Shown: positions 8,023 to 18,281, numbered from the stretch's first letter. The stretch: 64,000 bases of DNA from Sphingomonas leidyi (GCF_011761945.1 NZ_JAASQV010000001.1:1302001-1366000); one strand, 5' to 3'. Program-made: numbers and translations. The notes: a model not told the origin generated them from the sequence alone.

Positions 8023-9480
8023 TCACTCGTTCCACGTCACCCCGTCGCGCTCGGTCAGCGCGATCGCGGCGCTCGGGCCCCAGCTCCCCGAGGCATAGGG
8101 TCTGGGCTTCACGCCGCCCGCCTTCCAGCCTTCGCGGATCGCGTCGATCCATTCCCACTGCGCCTCCACTTCGTCGCGGCGGACGAACAGCGTGGGATCG
8201 CCCTCGATCAGGTCGAGGAACAGCCGCTCATAGGCGATGCGGCGGCGCGTGCCGGCGAACTCGTGCTCGAGGCTCAGGTTCAGCGGCACTTCCTTCAGGC
8301 GGATACCCTCGCGGTCGAGCCCCGGCTGCTTCGCCATCACGCGCAGCTGGATATATTCCTCGGGCTGCAGGCGGATCACCAGGATGTTGGGTTGGAGCGC
8401 GCCCCCGCGATCCGCGAAGATCGAGTGCGGCACGGGCTTGAACTGGATCACGATCTCGCTGCGCCGTTCCGCCAGGCGCTTGCCGGTGCGCAGGTAGAAG
8501 GGAACGCCGTGCCAGCGCCAATTGTCGACATGCGCCTTGATCGCGACGAAGGTCTCGGTGTCCGAGGGCTTCTCCAGGTCGGTGTCGTAGGAACGGACGA
8601 TCTCGCCCTTCACCGCGCCGCCGCCATATTGGCCGGTCACGGTCAGGTTCGGCACGTCGACGCCCGCGACCGGGCGAAGCGAGCGCAGCACCTTCACCTT
8701 CTCGTCGCGGATCGAGGTGCCGTCGAAGCGGGCGGGGGGTTCCATCGCGATCAGCGCGAGGAGCTGGAGCATGTGGTTCTGCACCATGTCGCGCAGCGCG
8801 CCGACATCGTCATAATAGCCCGCGCGGCCTTCCAGGCCGACCGTCTCGGAGACGGTGATCTGGACGTGATCGATTCCCTGCGCATTCCACACCGGCTCGA
8901 ACAGCGAATTGCCGAAGCGCAGCGCCAGGATGTTCTGCACCGTCTCCTTGCCGAGATAATGGTCGATCCGGAAGGTGCGGTCCTCCGGAAAGGCCTCGGC
9001 GACGATGTCGTTGACGATGCGGCTGGAGGCGAGGTCGACGCCCAGCGGCTTTTCCAGCCCGATGCGGACATTGGCACCGGTCAGCCCTGCGGATTCGAGC
9101 CCCTTGATCGTCGGGCCGAACAGCGAGGGCGCGGTCGACAGGAAGATGGCGAGCCCGTTCGAGATGTCGCCCAGCTTCTCGGCCAGCGCGGCGAAGCCTT
9201 CGGTCTTCGAGGCGTCGAGCCGCTGGTAGAAGAGGCGCTCGAGAAAGCTTCCGACAGCGCTGTCATCCTTCCTGTCGGCCGGCACGAAATGATCGAGCGC
9301 CTCGCGGGCGAATGCGCGGAAGCCGGCATCGTCATAGTCCGAACGTGCGGTGCCGGTGATGGTCAGCCCTTCGGGCAGCAATCCGTCGGCGTGAAGACCA
9401 TAGAGGGAGGGGAGCAGCATCCGCTGGGAAAGGTCGCCGGTGGCACCGAACAAAAGCAATTTGCCCGCGGGCTGTCGCAT
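8023..9480 (-). CDS. zwf: glucose-6-phosphate dehydrogenase
   Basis: Oxidises glucose-6-phosphate to 6-phosphogluconolactone with NAD(P)+. The 485-residue protein starts at the ATG at 9480, with GAGAGG about seven bases upstream; the longer open frame runs into a repeat. Residues 10-28 (LFGATGDLSQRMLLPSLYG) form the nucleotide-binding loop. EKPLG at 143-147 and RIDHYLGK at 171-178 are the conserved substrate-binding and active-site segments. It is the first gene of the minus-strand cluster, so the promoter should lie in 9481-9650. Confidence 0.96.
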   Translation of the reverse strand: MRQPAGKLLLFGATGDLSQRMLLPSLYGLHADGLLPEGLTITGTARSDYDDAGFRAFAREALDHFVPADRKDDSAVGSFLERLFYQRLDASKTEGFAALAEKLGDISNGLAIFLSTAPSLFGPTIKGLESAGLTGANVRIGLEKPLGVDLASSRIVNDIVAEAFPEDRTFRIDHYLGKETVQNILALRFGNSLFEPVWNAQGIDHVQITVSETVGLEGRAGYYDDVGALRDMVQNHMLQLLALIAMEPPARFDGTSIRDEKVKVLRSLRPVAGVDVPNLTVTGQYGGGAVKGEIVRSYDTDLEKPSDTETFVAIKAHVDNWRWHGVPFYLRTGKRLAERRSEIVIQFKPVPHSIFADRGGALQPNILVIRLQPEEYIQLRVMAKQPGLDREGIRLKEVPLNLSLEHEFAGTRRRIAYERLFLDLIEGDPTLFVRRDEVEAQWEWIDAIREGWKAGGVKPRPYASGSWGPSAAIALTERDGVTWNE

Positions 9481-9663
9481 GGATCGCCTCTCTGTCGTCG
9501 TTTCGAGCCCGCGAGACACCAAAGGGGCGCAAAGATCAAGGCCGGTGGCAATGGTTACCAGGGGAAACCGGTGACAGCCGGCGCGCGGAGCGGTGCAAAC
9601 CATGTTCGCGCAACGTCGCGGCGGCGCGATGAAGCAGAAGGGAGAGAATGGTCCACGCGGAGG

Positions 9664-9785
9664 CGCGGAGACGCGGAGATTTGCGCTCGCGACTTGCGCC
9701 CGTGCCGTGTCAGCGGCAGCACTCGTGGAAGTGTCGTGGTGGGGGGCACCGCTGCGCGGCGCGAGACAGCCTCCGCGTCTCCGCG
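9664..9785. repeat. CGCGGAGACGCGGAG inverted-repeat element
   Basis: CGCGGAGACGCGGAG (9664-9678) and its exact reverse complement CTCCGCGTCTCCGCG (9771-9785) flank about 90 bases with no convincing gene. The left arm is part of a longer CGCGGA-rich run from about 9654, so the arms are internally repetitive. Together with the zwf upstream region and the argC terminator, this fills the 395-base gap 9481-9875. It may be a small non-autonomous repeat family; I see no transposase or target duplication. Confidence 0.65.
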
Positions 9786-9816
9786 TGCACAAAACTTCCT
9801 CTTCATCGCGTGCGAA

Positions 9817-9844
9817 CAAAAAAGGCCGGGCATCGCGCCCGGCC
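9817..9844 (-). terminator. intrinsic terminator of argC
   Basis: Read on the minus strand, GGCCGGGC (9844-9837), loop GCGAT and GCCCGGCC (9831-9824) form an 8-bp GC stem followed at once by a run of six T. It lies about 30 bases after the argC stop. Confidence 0.85.
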
Positions 9845-9875
9845 TCCCAATTGCTTCGCGCCGTCGCGCGCAGGC

Positions 9876-10817
9876 CTAGAGCACCAGCCCCGCGGTCTGC
9901 TCGAACCCCGCCATGATGTTGAGATTCTGTACCGCTGCGCCCGCTGCGCCCTTGCCCAGATTATCGAGCGTCGCCACCAGCCGGGCCTGGCCGGTTTCGG
10001 GATTGCCGAAGACCCGCAGCGAAAGCCGGTCGGTCCCCGCATCTTCCTCGATCCGCACCGTCGCCACATCGCCGGGCAACACGCGCACGATCGGCGAATC
10101 CTTGTACGCCTCGCGCAGCGCGTTCTCGATGGCGTCCAGCGACGGCCGGCGCGTGAACGCCTGGAGGGGCAGGGGGACTTCGACGAGCATGCCGCGATAG
10201 GTCCGCGCCACTGCCGGCTGGAAGATCGGCGGGTGCACGATTCGGGCGTGCTTGGTCATCTCGGGCACGTGCTTGTGCGCGAGGTTGAGGCCATAGTTGC
10301 GGAACGCGGTGTCGGTATGGTCCGGTGCGCCCGCATCCTCGAACTCGGCGATCATCGACTTGCCGCCGCCCGAATAGCCCGAGACTGCGTTGACGGTCAG
10401 CGGATGGTCGTGCGGGACCAGGCCGGCACGGATCAGCGGGCGGACCAGCGCGAGGAAGCCGGTGGGGTAGCAACCGGGATTGGAGACGCGTGCCGCCTCG
10501 GCGATCTGGGCCGCCTGGCCGGGCTCCAGTTCGGGAAAGCCATAGGACCAGCCATCGGCGACGCGGTGCGCGCTCGAGGCGTCGATCACGCGGACCTTGG
10601 CGGCCTTGATCATCTCCACCGCATCGCGCGCGGCATCGTCGGGCAGGCAGAGGATCACGAAGTCCGCCGAATTGAGCGCATCCTCGCGCTTCGCGGCGTC
10701 CTTGCGGTCCTTGTCGCTCAGGATGATCTGCTCGATCCCGTCGCGGCCGTCCAGCCGCTCGCGAATCTCCAGGCCCGTGGTGCCCACGGCGCCGTCGATG
10801 AAGACGCGAATCGTCAT
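9876..10817 (-). CDS. argC: N-acetyl-gamma-glutamyl-phosphate reductase (type 2)
   Basis: Arginine biosynthesis: reduces N-acetylglutamyl phosphate to the semialdehyde with NADPH. The 313-residue length and sequence fit the short type 2 ArgC. The N-terminus (FIDGAVGTTGLEIRERL) is the dinucleotide-binding fold, Cys116 in SNPGCYPTGF is the catalytic cysteine, and GKSMIAEFED and AHKHVPEMTKHA lie in the dimerisation and catalytic domain. The start ATG overlaps the stop of the upstream SH3 gene (ATGA), so the two are probably translated together. A strong terminator follows. Other arg genes are not in the window. Confidence 0.95.
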   Translation of the reverse strand: MTIRVFIDGAVGTTGLEIRERLDGRDGIEQIILSDKDRKDAAKREDALNSADFVILCLPDDAARDAVEMIKAAKVRVIDASSAHRVADGWSYGFPELEPGQAAQIAEAARVSNPGCYPTGFLALVRPLIRAGLVPHDHPLTVNAVSGYSGGGKSMIAEFEDAGAPDHTDTAFRNYGLNLAHKHVPEMTKHARIVHPPIFQPAVARTYRGMLVEVPLPLQAFTRRPSLDAIENALREAYKDSPIVRVLPGDVATVRIEEDAGTDRLSLRVFGNPETGQARLVATLDNLGKGAAGAAVQNLNIMAGFEQTAGLVL

Positions 10818-11194
10818 GCTGCCGGGCGCTCCAGCATCGCGGCGGGCACATAGCCGACCAGCTTGTGCCCGGGCGCGACGCCCCAGGCATGGTCGCCGGC
10901 GAATTCGAGCACTTCGAACGAATCCCCCGCCGAAAGCTGGGCGAGAGTCTCCGTATCGGGCTTGGGGCCGGCGTGGAGCGATATGGACGTGGTGATGATG
11001 CGGGGCATAGGCGCCGCATAATGGGGTGCGAAAACCCGATCCGCCAGACGTACGTCTGCCAGGTCACGACGAACGGCATCGACCCTGGGATCGATGGGAA
11101 CCGAACGGCCCTTCAGCGAGAAACGCTTACGCGCTGGCCCTGCGGGCGACTGGCTCGATGTGCTGGCCAGTGAGGAAATGCCCGAATTCTGCAA
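10814..11194 (-). CDS. SH3-domain protein resembling the N-terminus of NlpC/P60 peptidases
   Basis: From PIDPRVDAVRRDLADVRLAD through FAPHYAAPMPR the sequence matches the N-terminal region of sphingomonad NlpC/P60 cell-wall peptidases, followed by one bacterial SH3 domain (LSAGDSFEVLEFAGDHAWGV, then YVPAAML). The catalytic NlpC/P60 domain is absent and the stop overlaps the argC start. The 5' end is uncertain: the ATG at 11194 lies inside the marR-like gene, overlapping its last 68 bases, while the internal ATG at 11008 would cut off the conserved N-terminal part. It may be a stand-alone SH3 protein or a truncated peptidase gene. Confidence 0.6.
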   Translation of the reverse strand: MQNSGISSLASTSSQSPAGPARKRFSLKGRSVPIDPRVDAVRRDLADVRLADRVFAPHYAAPMPRIITTSISLHAGPKPDTETLAQLSAGDSFEVLEFAGDHAWGVAPGHKLVGYVPAAMLERPAA

Positions 11195-11477
11195 GAAACT
11201 CTGCCCCTTCCGCGGTCTTTGCGACGAAGATGTTCCGCTTGTCGGTATCGTCGCGCTGACGGCGCAGATAGCCGAGCGTGCCTAGACGATTCAAGGCACG
11301 CGTGACAACGGGCTTCGAGACGTTCAAAGCCCGGGCCAATCCGCGCACGGTATGGGGGCCGGGATCGAGATAGACGAGCATCAGCAGCGCCATTTGCCGA
11401 TTGGTCAGGTCCGGTTCGCCCGATCGCACATAGTCGACGAGCGTGTTCTTCCAGGAAGAAAGCGAGCTGTCGGTCAT
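11127..11477 (-). CDS. MarR-family winged-helix regulator
   Basis: A 116-residue DNA-binding protein with a winged helix: helix-turn-helix TVRGLARALNVSKPVVTRAL followed by the wing LGYLRRQRDDTDKRNIFV. Proteins of this type bind operators as dimers and respond to small ligands. I start at the ATG at 11477; a GTG three codons earlier (11486) is possible, and no strong ribosome-binding site decides it. The SH3 gene and argC lie downstream on the same strand, and secG is divergent. The target is not evident. Confidence 0.85.
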   Translation of the reverse strand: MTDSSLSSWKNTLVDYVRSGEPDLTNRQMALLMLVYLDPGPHTVRGLARALNVSKPVVTRALNRLGTLGYLRRQRDDTDKRNIFVAKTAEGAEFLAEFGHFLTGQHIEPVARRASA

Positions 11478-11683
11478 TGCGTTCACGGCATCTACTCTAG
11501 TTGTAACGCCCCCGGTACGCCGGGGCCGAAGCTCATAACGCGCGTGAACCGATCCGGTTTCAGTCCGGATGCGAAATGTTACAGCTTTGTTGGGCGCGTG
11601 CGGCGAGAAGGGGCCTGCCAACGGTTGATCGGAGCGGGCGGCTCCCCTATGTGCCGCCTTTCTTCAAGAGGTCCGCGCATTTC

Positions 11684-12076
11684 ATGTTCACCTTCCTGCT
11701 CATCGTCCAGGCCTTCATCGCCGCGGGTCTCGTCGGCGTGATCCTCCTGCAGAAGTCGGAGGGCGGCGGCCTCACCTCGAGCGGCAGCCCCTCGGGCCTG
11801 ATGTCGGCGCGCAGCGCGGCGGACTTCCTGACGCGCACCACCGCGATCCTCGCCACGGCGTTCATCGCCATGTCGATCCTGCTGGCCTTCCTGGCCGCGA
11901 ATCGCCACGGCGCGACGATCGACGCCTCGCTCCAGCGTACCGCGCCGGCCGCGGCGCCGCAGGCGCTGCCGACCACGGCGCCTCGGGGCGGCGCGGCGCC
12001 CTTCGCTCCGGGCAACTCGACCGCGCCGGCGGCTCCGGCCGGGCAGGGCAACAGCGCGGTTCCGCTGGCCCAATAA
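11684..12076 (+). CDS. secG: preprotein translocase subunit SecG
   Basis: Small membrane subunit of the SecYEG channel. The 130-residue protein has two transmembrane segments (about residues 2-22 and 53-70) separated by the conserved loop LLQKSEGGGLTSSGSPSGLM, and then an Ala/Pro-rich tail typical of alphaproteobacterial SecG. The start at 11684 begins directly at the first membrane helix; the upstream in-frame extension does not look coding. pyrG follows after 107 bases. Confidence 0.93.
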   Translation: MFTFLLIVQAFIAAGLVGVILLQKSEGGGLTSSGSPSGLMSARSAADFLTRTTAILATAFIAMSILLAFLAANRHGATIDASLQRTAPAAAPQALPTTAPRGGAAPFAPGNSTAPAAPAGQGNSAVPLAQ

Positions 12077-12084
12077 GCTTCGCC

Positions 12085-12156
12085 GGCCCCGGCGCGTCCG
12101 GGGCCTGTCCACAAAAAATCTGCGCACCGGCGTGAGTCGCACGCTTGCCGGTGCGC
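12085..12156. repeat. two GC hairpins between secG and pyrG
   Basis: GGCCCCGG/CCGGGGCC (12085-12092 and 12098-12105, loop CGCGT) is followed by GCGCACCGGC/GCCGGTGCGC (12122-12131 and 12147-12156). Neither is followed by a T-run on the plus strand; the first is followed by an A-run. They may be weak terminators or leader structures ahead of pyrG. Confidence 0.5.
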
Positions 12157-12183
12157 GCCCATTCACGTTAGGCGTTTTCTCCC

Positions 12184-13818
<1,635 letters not shown>

Positions 13819-13840
13819 TCCCGATCGGACCGAAATGCGA

Positions 13841-13865
13841 AAGGCCGGGCCTGGTGCCCGGCCTT
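13841..13865 (+). terminator. intrinsic terminator after pyrG
   Basis: AAGGCCGGGC (13841-13850), loop CTGGT and GCCCGGCCTT (13856-13865) form a perfect 10-bp stem 23 bases after the pyrG stop, with a short T-containing tail. Confidence 0.8.
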
Positions 13866-14001
13866 CCTGTTCGCGCAACGACGCCACGAAGACATGGGCA
13901 GCGGGGTTCGCTTCCCCTTCGCGTCCCGGCATAGTCCGCGCGAACCGACATTGCCCGTCGCCGACCCGCCAGGCTAACAGCGGAAGCAGGGGGCACGCCG
14001 C

Positions 14002-14565
14002 ATGTCGGATTTCGAGTTCATCTTCGCGCTGTTCGGCTTGTTGCTCGGGCTTTCGCTTGCCGAGGTGCTGGGCGGCCTGGCCCGGGCGATCGAGGCGGGT
14101 CTTCGCCCCGGCTCGGCCATCCGCATCGGCTGGCTGACTCCGCTGCTCGGCGCCTTCGTGATGCTCGACCTGCTGTCCTTCTGGCAGGCGGCCTGGACGG
14201 TGCGCGACGTCGTCGGCGTATCGGGCAAGTCGCTGATGGCGATCACCCTTTTCGCCAGCGCCTATTATCTGGCGGCCCATCTCGTCTTCCCGCGCGCCAT
14301 CGAGGGTCAGCCCGATTTCGACGCGCATTTCTTCCGCGTCCGTCGCATCGTCATCGGCGTGATGTTCGGCCTGCTGCTCTGCCAGCTCGCCTGGTATGCC
14401 AGCCTCCCCGCGCTCGCGCCGCACCTGCTGCGCCCGCTGTCGCTCGGCCTCACCGCGATCCTCGCGCTGCTGATGGCCGCCGCGATGTTCGTCCGCGGCG
14501 CGCGCTGGGCCCGGCTGGTGATGCTGGCCCTCGTCGCGCGCTACATCCTCGTCTACCTGCTCTAG
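14002..14565 (+). CDS. integral membrane protein of unknown function
   Basis: A 187-residue protein with five or six predicted transmembrane segments (about residues 5-25, 45-65, 80-95, 115-132, 140-160 and 165-187) joined by short loops, including an Arg-rich loop HFFRVRRIV. I recognise no catalytic motif. It stands alone between the pyrG terminator and the cyclophilin gene. The frame and codon use look like a real gene. Confidence 0.75.
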   Translation: MSDFEFIFALFGLLLGLSLAEVLGGLARAIEAGLRPGSAIRIGWLTPLLGAFVMLDLLSFWQAAWTVRDVVGVSGKSLMAITLFASAYYLAAHLVFPRAIEGQPDFDAHFFRVRRIVIGVMFGLLLCQLAWYASLPALAPHLLRPLSLGLTAILALLMAAAMFVRGARWARLVMLALVARYILVYLL

Positions 14566-14673
14566 CTTCGCGGCGCCGGGACCATGGCAGCTCGGATGCC
14601 CTGTTCCCCGAAACCGGCACTCCGTGTCGAAACCCCCTCCAAATCCGGATCCGCATCGACTAGCGAACGGCGC

Positions 14674-15309
14674 ATGCGTATCCTGTTCGCCGTCCTCGCC
14701 CCGTTCCTCATCGCCGCCGCCGCGCCGCAAGAGCCTGCCACGGTCCGCGTCCGCATCGTCACTTCGGCCGGCAACATCACGCTTGCGCTCGATGCGAAGC
14801 GCGCGCCGAAGACCGTCGCCAACTTCATGGCCTATGTCGACGATGGCCGGCTCGACGGCACGCAATTCTATCGTTCGGCCCGGCGGAAGGGCGCGCCCGG
14901 CCAGGGCTTCGTCCAGGGCGGCATTGGCACCGATGCGCGCCGCATGCTGCCCTCCGTCCTGCTGGAGCCGACCAGCCAGACCGGCATTCGGCACCTCGAT
15001 GCCACGGTCTCGATGGCGCACGGCCCCAATCCCGATGGCGCCAATTGCAACTTCTCGATCATGGTCGGGCCGAACCCCGGCCTCGATGCGCGCGGAGCCT
15101 ATCGCGGCTTCGCGGCGTTCGGGAAGGTGATCTCCGGCATGGAGGTGGTGAAGCGCATCCTCGCACTCCCCACCGGCGGCGGCCGCGATGCGATGAAGGA
15201 CCAGATGATCCTCCAGCCGGTCAGGATCCTTCGCGTCGAGCGGCTGGACGGTGCCGCCCGGCCGACGGGCTATGCCAAGCCCTGGTTGATCGGGCCCTCA
15301 TCGCGGTAG
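14674..15309 (+). CDS. secreted cyclophilin-type peptidyl-prolyl isomerase
   Basis: Catalyses proline cis/trans isomerisation, probably in the periplasm. From the ATG at 14674 it has 211 residues, starting with a signal peptide (MRILFAVLAPFLIAAAAPQ). The cyclophilin fold follows: ITLALDAKRAPKTVANFMAY, FYRSAR, GQGFVQGGIGTD, TVSMAHGPNPDGANCNFSIM and FGKVISGMEVV. The active site deviates from classical PpiA/PpiB: HGPNPDGANCNF replaces the usual AxxxPxSxxSQFFI segment, so activity may be reduced or altered. Confidence 0.88.
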   Translation: MRILFAVLAPFLIAAAAPQEPATVRVRIVTSAGNITLALDAKRAPKTVANFMAYVDDGRLDGTQFYRSARRKGAPGQGFVQGGIGTDARRMLPSVLLEPTSQTGIRHLDATVSMAHGPNPDGANCNFSIMVGPNPGLDARGAYRGFAAFGKVISGMEVVKRILALPTGGGRDAMKDQMILQPVRILRVERLDGAARPTGYAKPWLIGPSSR

Positions 15310-15509
15310 TTTCCCGTTCCGGGGAAGTCCGGGCTCGCGCCTGGACACAAATCGGAAAAATATATTCCCCCAATTCGGTTCGATCGGCCCGGCCCTCTCC
15401 TATGACAAGGATTGGGATAGATCGAAACGCCCTCCGCTCGCAGGCTTCTCGCGTCTGGCCCGAAAATAGTTTCGGATGCCGGCCCCCCGGTCCGGCAGGG
15501 AGGGAATTG

Positions 15510-17366
15510 ATGAATATTCAGGATATGCCGATACCGCGTAAGCTCGCGGCGGCCTTCGTCGCGCTCGTCTGCATCTTCGCCGGTATCGGCTGGTTGCTCT
15601 TCTCGAGCCTGCAGACGGTCGGAACCGCCTCCGAAGACAAGGAACGCGCATTCGACGTCACGGCCAGCTCCGACCAGATCATGATGCAGATCCTCGAGGG
15701 GCAGAGTGCGGTGCGTGCCTATGTCATTCTTCGGAATCCGGATTTCCTGGCCACCTATCAGGATTCCCGCAAGAAGATCGGCGCGGCTGCCGAGGCCTTC
15801 CGGAGCCAGACCAAGGTGCCCGAGCAGCGGGCGCGGCTCGACAAGCTGGTGAACGCCGTCCAGGAGCTCGACGGCAAGCTCGATCACATGATCACGCTTG
15901 CCCGGAATCCCGCGACCCAGGCGGAGGCGCAGCAGCTGGCCGGCGTCAAGCAACTCGGCGCGATCCGCGAGATCATGGGTGAGATCGACCGGGGTCAGCA
16001 CGAACGCGTGGCCTCGACCAAGAAGGTGGAAGCCGATGCACGCGCCGGAGCGGTCGCCGCGCTCACCTTCGGCGGCGCATTCGGCATCGCCATTGCGGTG
16101 CTGCTCGGCTGGCTGCTCACCACGATGATCGCGCGGCCGATCAAGGGAATGACTTCGCTGATGGGCCGTCTGGCCGGGGGCGAGAACACGATCGAGGTGC
16201 CGGGCACCGAGCGCAAGGACGAAGTGGGCGGCATGGCCAAGGCGGTGCTGGTCTTCCGCGACGCCGCTGTCGCGAAGGAAAAGGCCGATGCGGCGAAGCT
16301 GGTCGCCGAGGCCGAGCAGCGGCATGTCGTCACCGAGCTCACCACGGGGCTGGACAATCTGGCGAAGGGCGATCTCACCACGGAGATCTCGAGCGACTTC
16401 GCGCCCGAATACGGCGCGCTCAAGACCAACTTCAACTCGGCGCTCGCTGCGCTGCGTACCCTGATCGGCTCGGTCGTCGAGGGGGCGGCGAGCATCCGCA
16501 CCGGCTCGGGCGAAATCGCCCAGGCCTCGGAGGATCTGGCCCGCCGCACCGAGAGCAACGCGGCGTCGCTCGAGGAGACTTCGGCTGCGATCAGCCAGAT
16601 GGACGACCGCCTCAAGGCGACGGCCAAGGCGGCGGGCAGCACGCTCTCGCGCGCCAATCAGGCGATCGCGACGGTCGGCGACGGCCGTTCGGTCGCCGAC
16701 GATGCCGTCCAGGCGATGACGCGCGTGTCGGAAAGCGCCAAGGGCATCGATTCGGTGATCGAGGGACTCGACAAGATCGCCTTCCAGACGCGGGTGCTCG
16801 CGATGAACGCAGCAGTGGAAGCGGGCCGCGCGGGAGAGGCGGGCCGCGGTTTCGCGGTGGTTGCCGACCTCGTCTCGGCGCTCGCGATGCGCGCCGAGGA
16901 GGAAGCCGGCCGCGCCCGCGACCAGCTGACCGCGACCCAGGCGGACATCGTCGATGCCGTGGCGATGGTCCAGAAGGTGGACGGCGCGCTGGTCGCCATT
17001 TCGGGCGATGTCGACGAAGTGCACGATCTGCTCGCCAACATCGCGGCCGACAACGAGGCGCAGTCCTCGGCGGTCACCCAGATCGCCGTGGCGATCGGCA
17101 CGATGGACCAGGCGACCCAGCAGAACGCCGCGATGGTGGAGGAGACTTCGGCCGCCTCGCGTAACCTGAGCTCGGAAGTCCAGCTTCTCTCGGAACAGGC
17201 TTCGGCGTTCAACATCGGCGCGGGCCAGGCGCCGCCACGTCGGCCGGCGCCCGCCGCGAGCGGCATTCGCGAAAAGGTCGCGCCCGGCTATGTGTCGCCG
17301 GTCAAGCCGCTGCCGGCTGCCGCCGTCTCCGCGCTCACTCGCGCCGACGACTGGGCTTCCTTCTGA
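15510..17366 (+). CDS. methyl-accepting chemotaxis protein
   Basis: Transmembrane chemoreceptor of 618 residues that would signal to CheA/CheW. The N-terminus has a membrane helix (about residues 14-33) and a periplasmic four-helix-bundle domain; a second membrane helix (about 176-200) precedes a HAMP region, then the coiled-coil signalling domain. The hairpin tip reads FQTRVLAMNAAVEAGRAGEA with GRGFAVVADLV after it, close to the canonical tip but with Arg in place of Asn in FQTN. The start at 15510 has GGGAGGG seven bases upstream. No che genes are nearby. A paralogue lies at 41461-43230. Confidence 0.93.
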   Translation: MNIQDMPIPRKLAAAFVALVCIFAGIGWLLFSSLQTVGTASEDKERAFDVTASSDQIMMQILEGQSAVRAYVILRNPDFLATYQDSRKKIGAAAEAFRSQTKVPEQRARLDKLVNAVQELDGKLDHMITLARNPATQAEAQQLAGVKQLGAIREIMGEIDRGQHERVASTKKVEADARAGAVAALTFGGAFGIAIAVLLGWLLTTMIARPIKGMTSLMGRLAGGENTIEVPGTERKDEVGGMAKAVLVFRDAAVAKEKADAAKLVAEAEQRHVVTELTTGLDNLAKGDLTTEISSDFAPEYGALKTNFNSALAALRTLIGSVVEGAASIRTGSGEIAQASEDLARRTESNAASLEETSAAISQMDDRLKATAKAAGSTLSRANQAIATVGDGRSVADDAVQAMTRVSESAKGIDSVIEGLDKIAFQTRVLAMNAAVEAGRAGEAGRGFAVVADLVSALAMRAEEEAGRARDQLTATQADIVDAVAMVQKVDGALVAISGDVDEVHDLLANIAADNEAQSSAVTQIAVAIGTMDQATQQNAAMVEETSAASRNLSSEVQLLSEQASAFNIGAGQAPPRRPAPAASGIREKVAPGYVSPVKPLPAAAVSALTRADDWASF

Positions 17367-17439
17367 TAATTCATATAAGAAAATCGATTTTAAATTTGAA
17401 AAGAAACGTGCGGCGCGCTATATTGCAAGTGCGAGCATT

Positions 17440-17475
17440 GAAGAGGGGAGGGCGAAAGCTCTCCCTTCTTTTTTT
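17440..17475 (+). terminator. strong intrinsic terminator after the chemoreceptor gene
   Basis: A 14-bp stem with a few G-U pairs (17440-17453 with 17458-17471), GAAA tetraloop and T-run 17469-17475. It lies about 75 bases after the chemoreceptor stop. The 343-base gap 17367-17709 otherwise holds only the hsp20 terminator and no gene I can support. Confidence 0.9.
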
Positions 17476-17626
17476 GGTGATCGTATCGCTTGCGAACTCG
17501 GGCGATGCCCATCCGGCATCCATGCAGCGATCCCAAGTGCCGCCCACATGCCTCCCCCCTCCGGGAGAGGAATGCAGTTACCGAGGCGAACTTGCAGGCC
17601 CGGAGGACCGTTTCCCGCACCCAAGA

Positions 17627-17658
17627 CAAAGGGCGCCCGAACCATGGTCCGGGCGCCC
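17627..17658 (-). terminator. intrinsic terminator of hsp20
   Basis: GGGCGCCCG (17631-17639) and CGGGCGCCC (17650-17658) flank the palindrome ACCATGGT, giving a nearly continuous hairpin followed on the minus strand by TTTG. It lies just downstream of the small heat-shock gene. Confidence 0.75.
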
Positions 17659-17709
17659 CCCGCTGCGACGTCCAAAGGGAGGAAGACGTCGCAAGCCATG
17701 GTCGGTCCG

Positions 17710-18180
17710 TCAGGCCGCGTCGGCCTCGCGGTGCGCGATCGGGCGCGGCTGGCCGCCGGCATTCACCGCGATCTTCTTGGGCTTCATCGCCTCGGGCACT
17801 TCGCGCACCAGCTCGATCACCAGCAGGCCGTCGGCAAGGTCGGCGCTCTCGACGCGGACGAAGTCGGCCAGTTCGAAGCGGCGCTCGAAGCTGCGGGTGG
17901 CGATGCCCAGGTGCAGATAGGCGCCCTGGTTGTTCTCGTTCTCCTCGCGCCGCTTACCGGCCACGAGCAGCAGGTTCTGCTGCGCGGTGATGTCGATCTC
18001 GTCGGCCTTGAAGCCGGCGACGGCGATCGTGATCCGGTAGCGGTCCTCGGCGACGCGCTCGAGGTTGAACGGGGGATAATTCTCGGAAGCCTGCGCGCGG
18101 GCGCTGGCCTCGAGCAGGTCGAACAGCCGGTCGAACCCGATGGTCGATCGGCGGAAGGGTGTGAAATCGAACTGACGCAT
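17710..18180 (-). CDS. small heat-shock protein of the IbpA/Hsp20 family
   Basis: ATP-independent holdase chaperone that binds unfolding proteins as oligomers. It has 156 residues from the ATG at 18180, preceded by GGAGG at seven bases. The alpha-crystallin domain spans about residues 33-130, with YRITIAVAGFKADEID, LLLVAGKR and the closing strand GLLVIELVREVPE. The N-terminus (MRQFDFTPFRRSTIGFDRLF) is typical of alphaproteobacterial Hsp20 proteins. A possible heat-shock promoter lies at 18282-18307. Confidence 0.93.
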   Translation of the reverse strand: MRQFDFTPFRRSTIGFDRLFDLLEASARAQASENYPPFNLERVAEDRYRITIAVAGFKADEIDITAQQNLLLVAGKRREENENNQGAYLHLGIATRSFERRFELADFVRVESADLADGLLVIELVREVPEAMKPKKIAVNAGGQPRPIAHREADAA

Positions 18181-18281
18181 ATCAAGACCTCCATGCGAAG
18201 CGAATTGATCGATGTGCCTGGCGTCCGGTGACCCGCGACGCCGGGCCGGCGGCCCCTGCTGGGCACCGCCTGAAATTGAGA

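Noticed and set aside
4725..9620. GGTTACC/GGTAACC motif near glk (about 5269) and zwf (about 9555) as a shared operator
   Set aside because: Only seven bases in common and no clear palindrome of operator length; too weak to claim.
12085..12156. pyrG attenuator or riboswitch
   Set aside because: The hairpins are real, but there is no T-run and no initiating G-run pattern as in known pyrG attenuation; kept as hairpins only.
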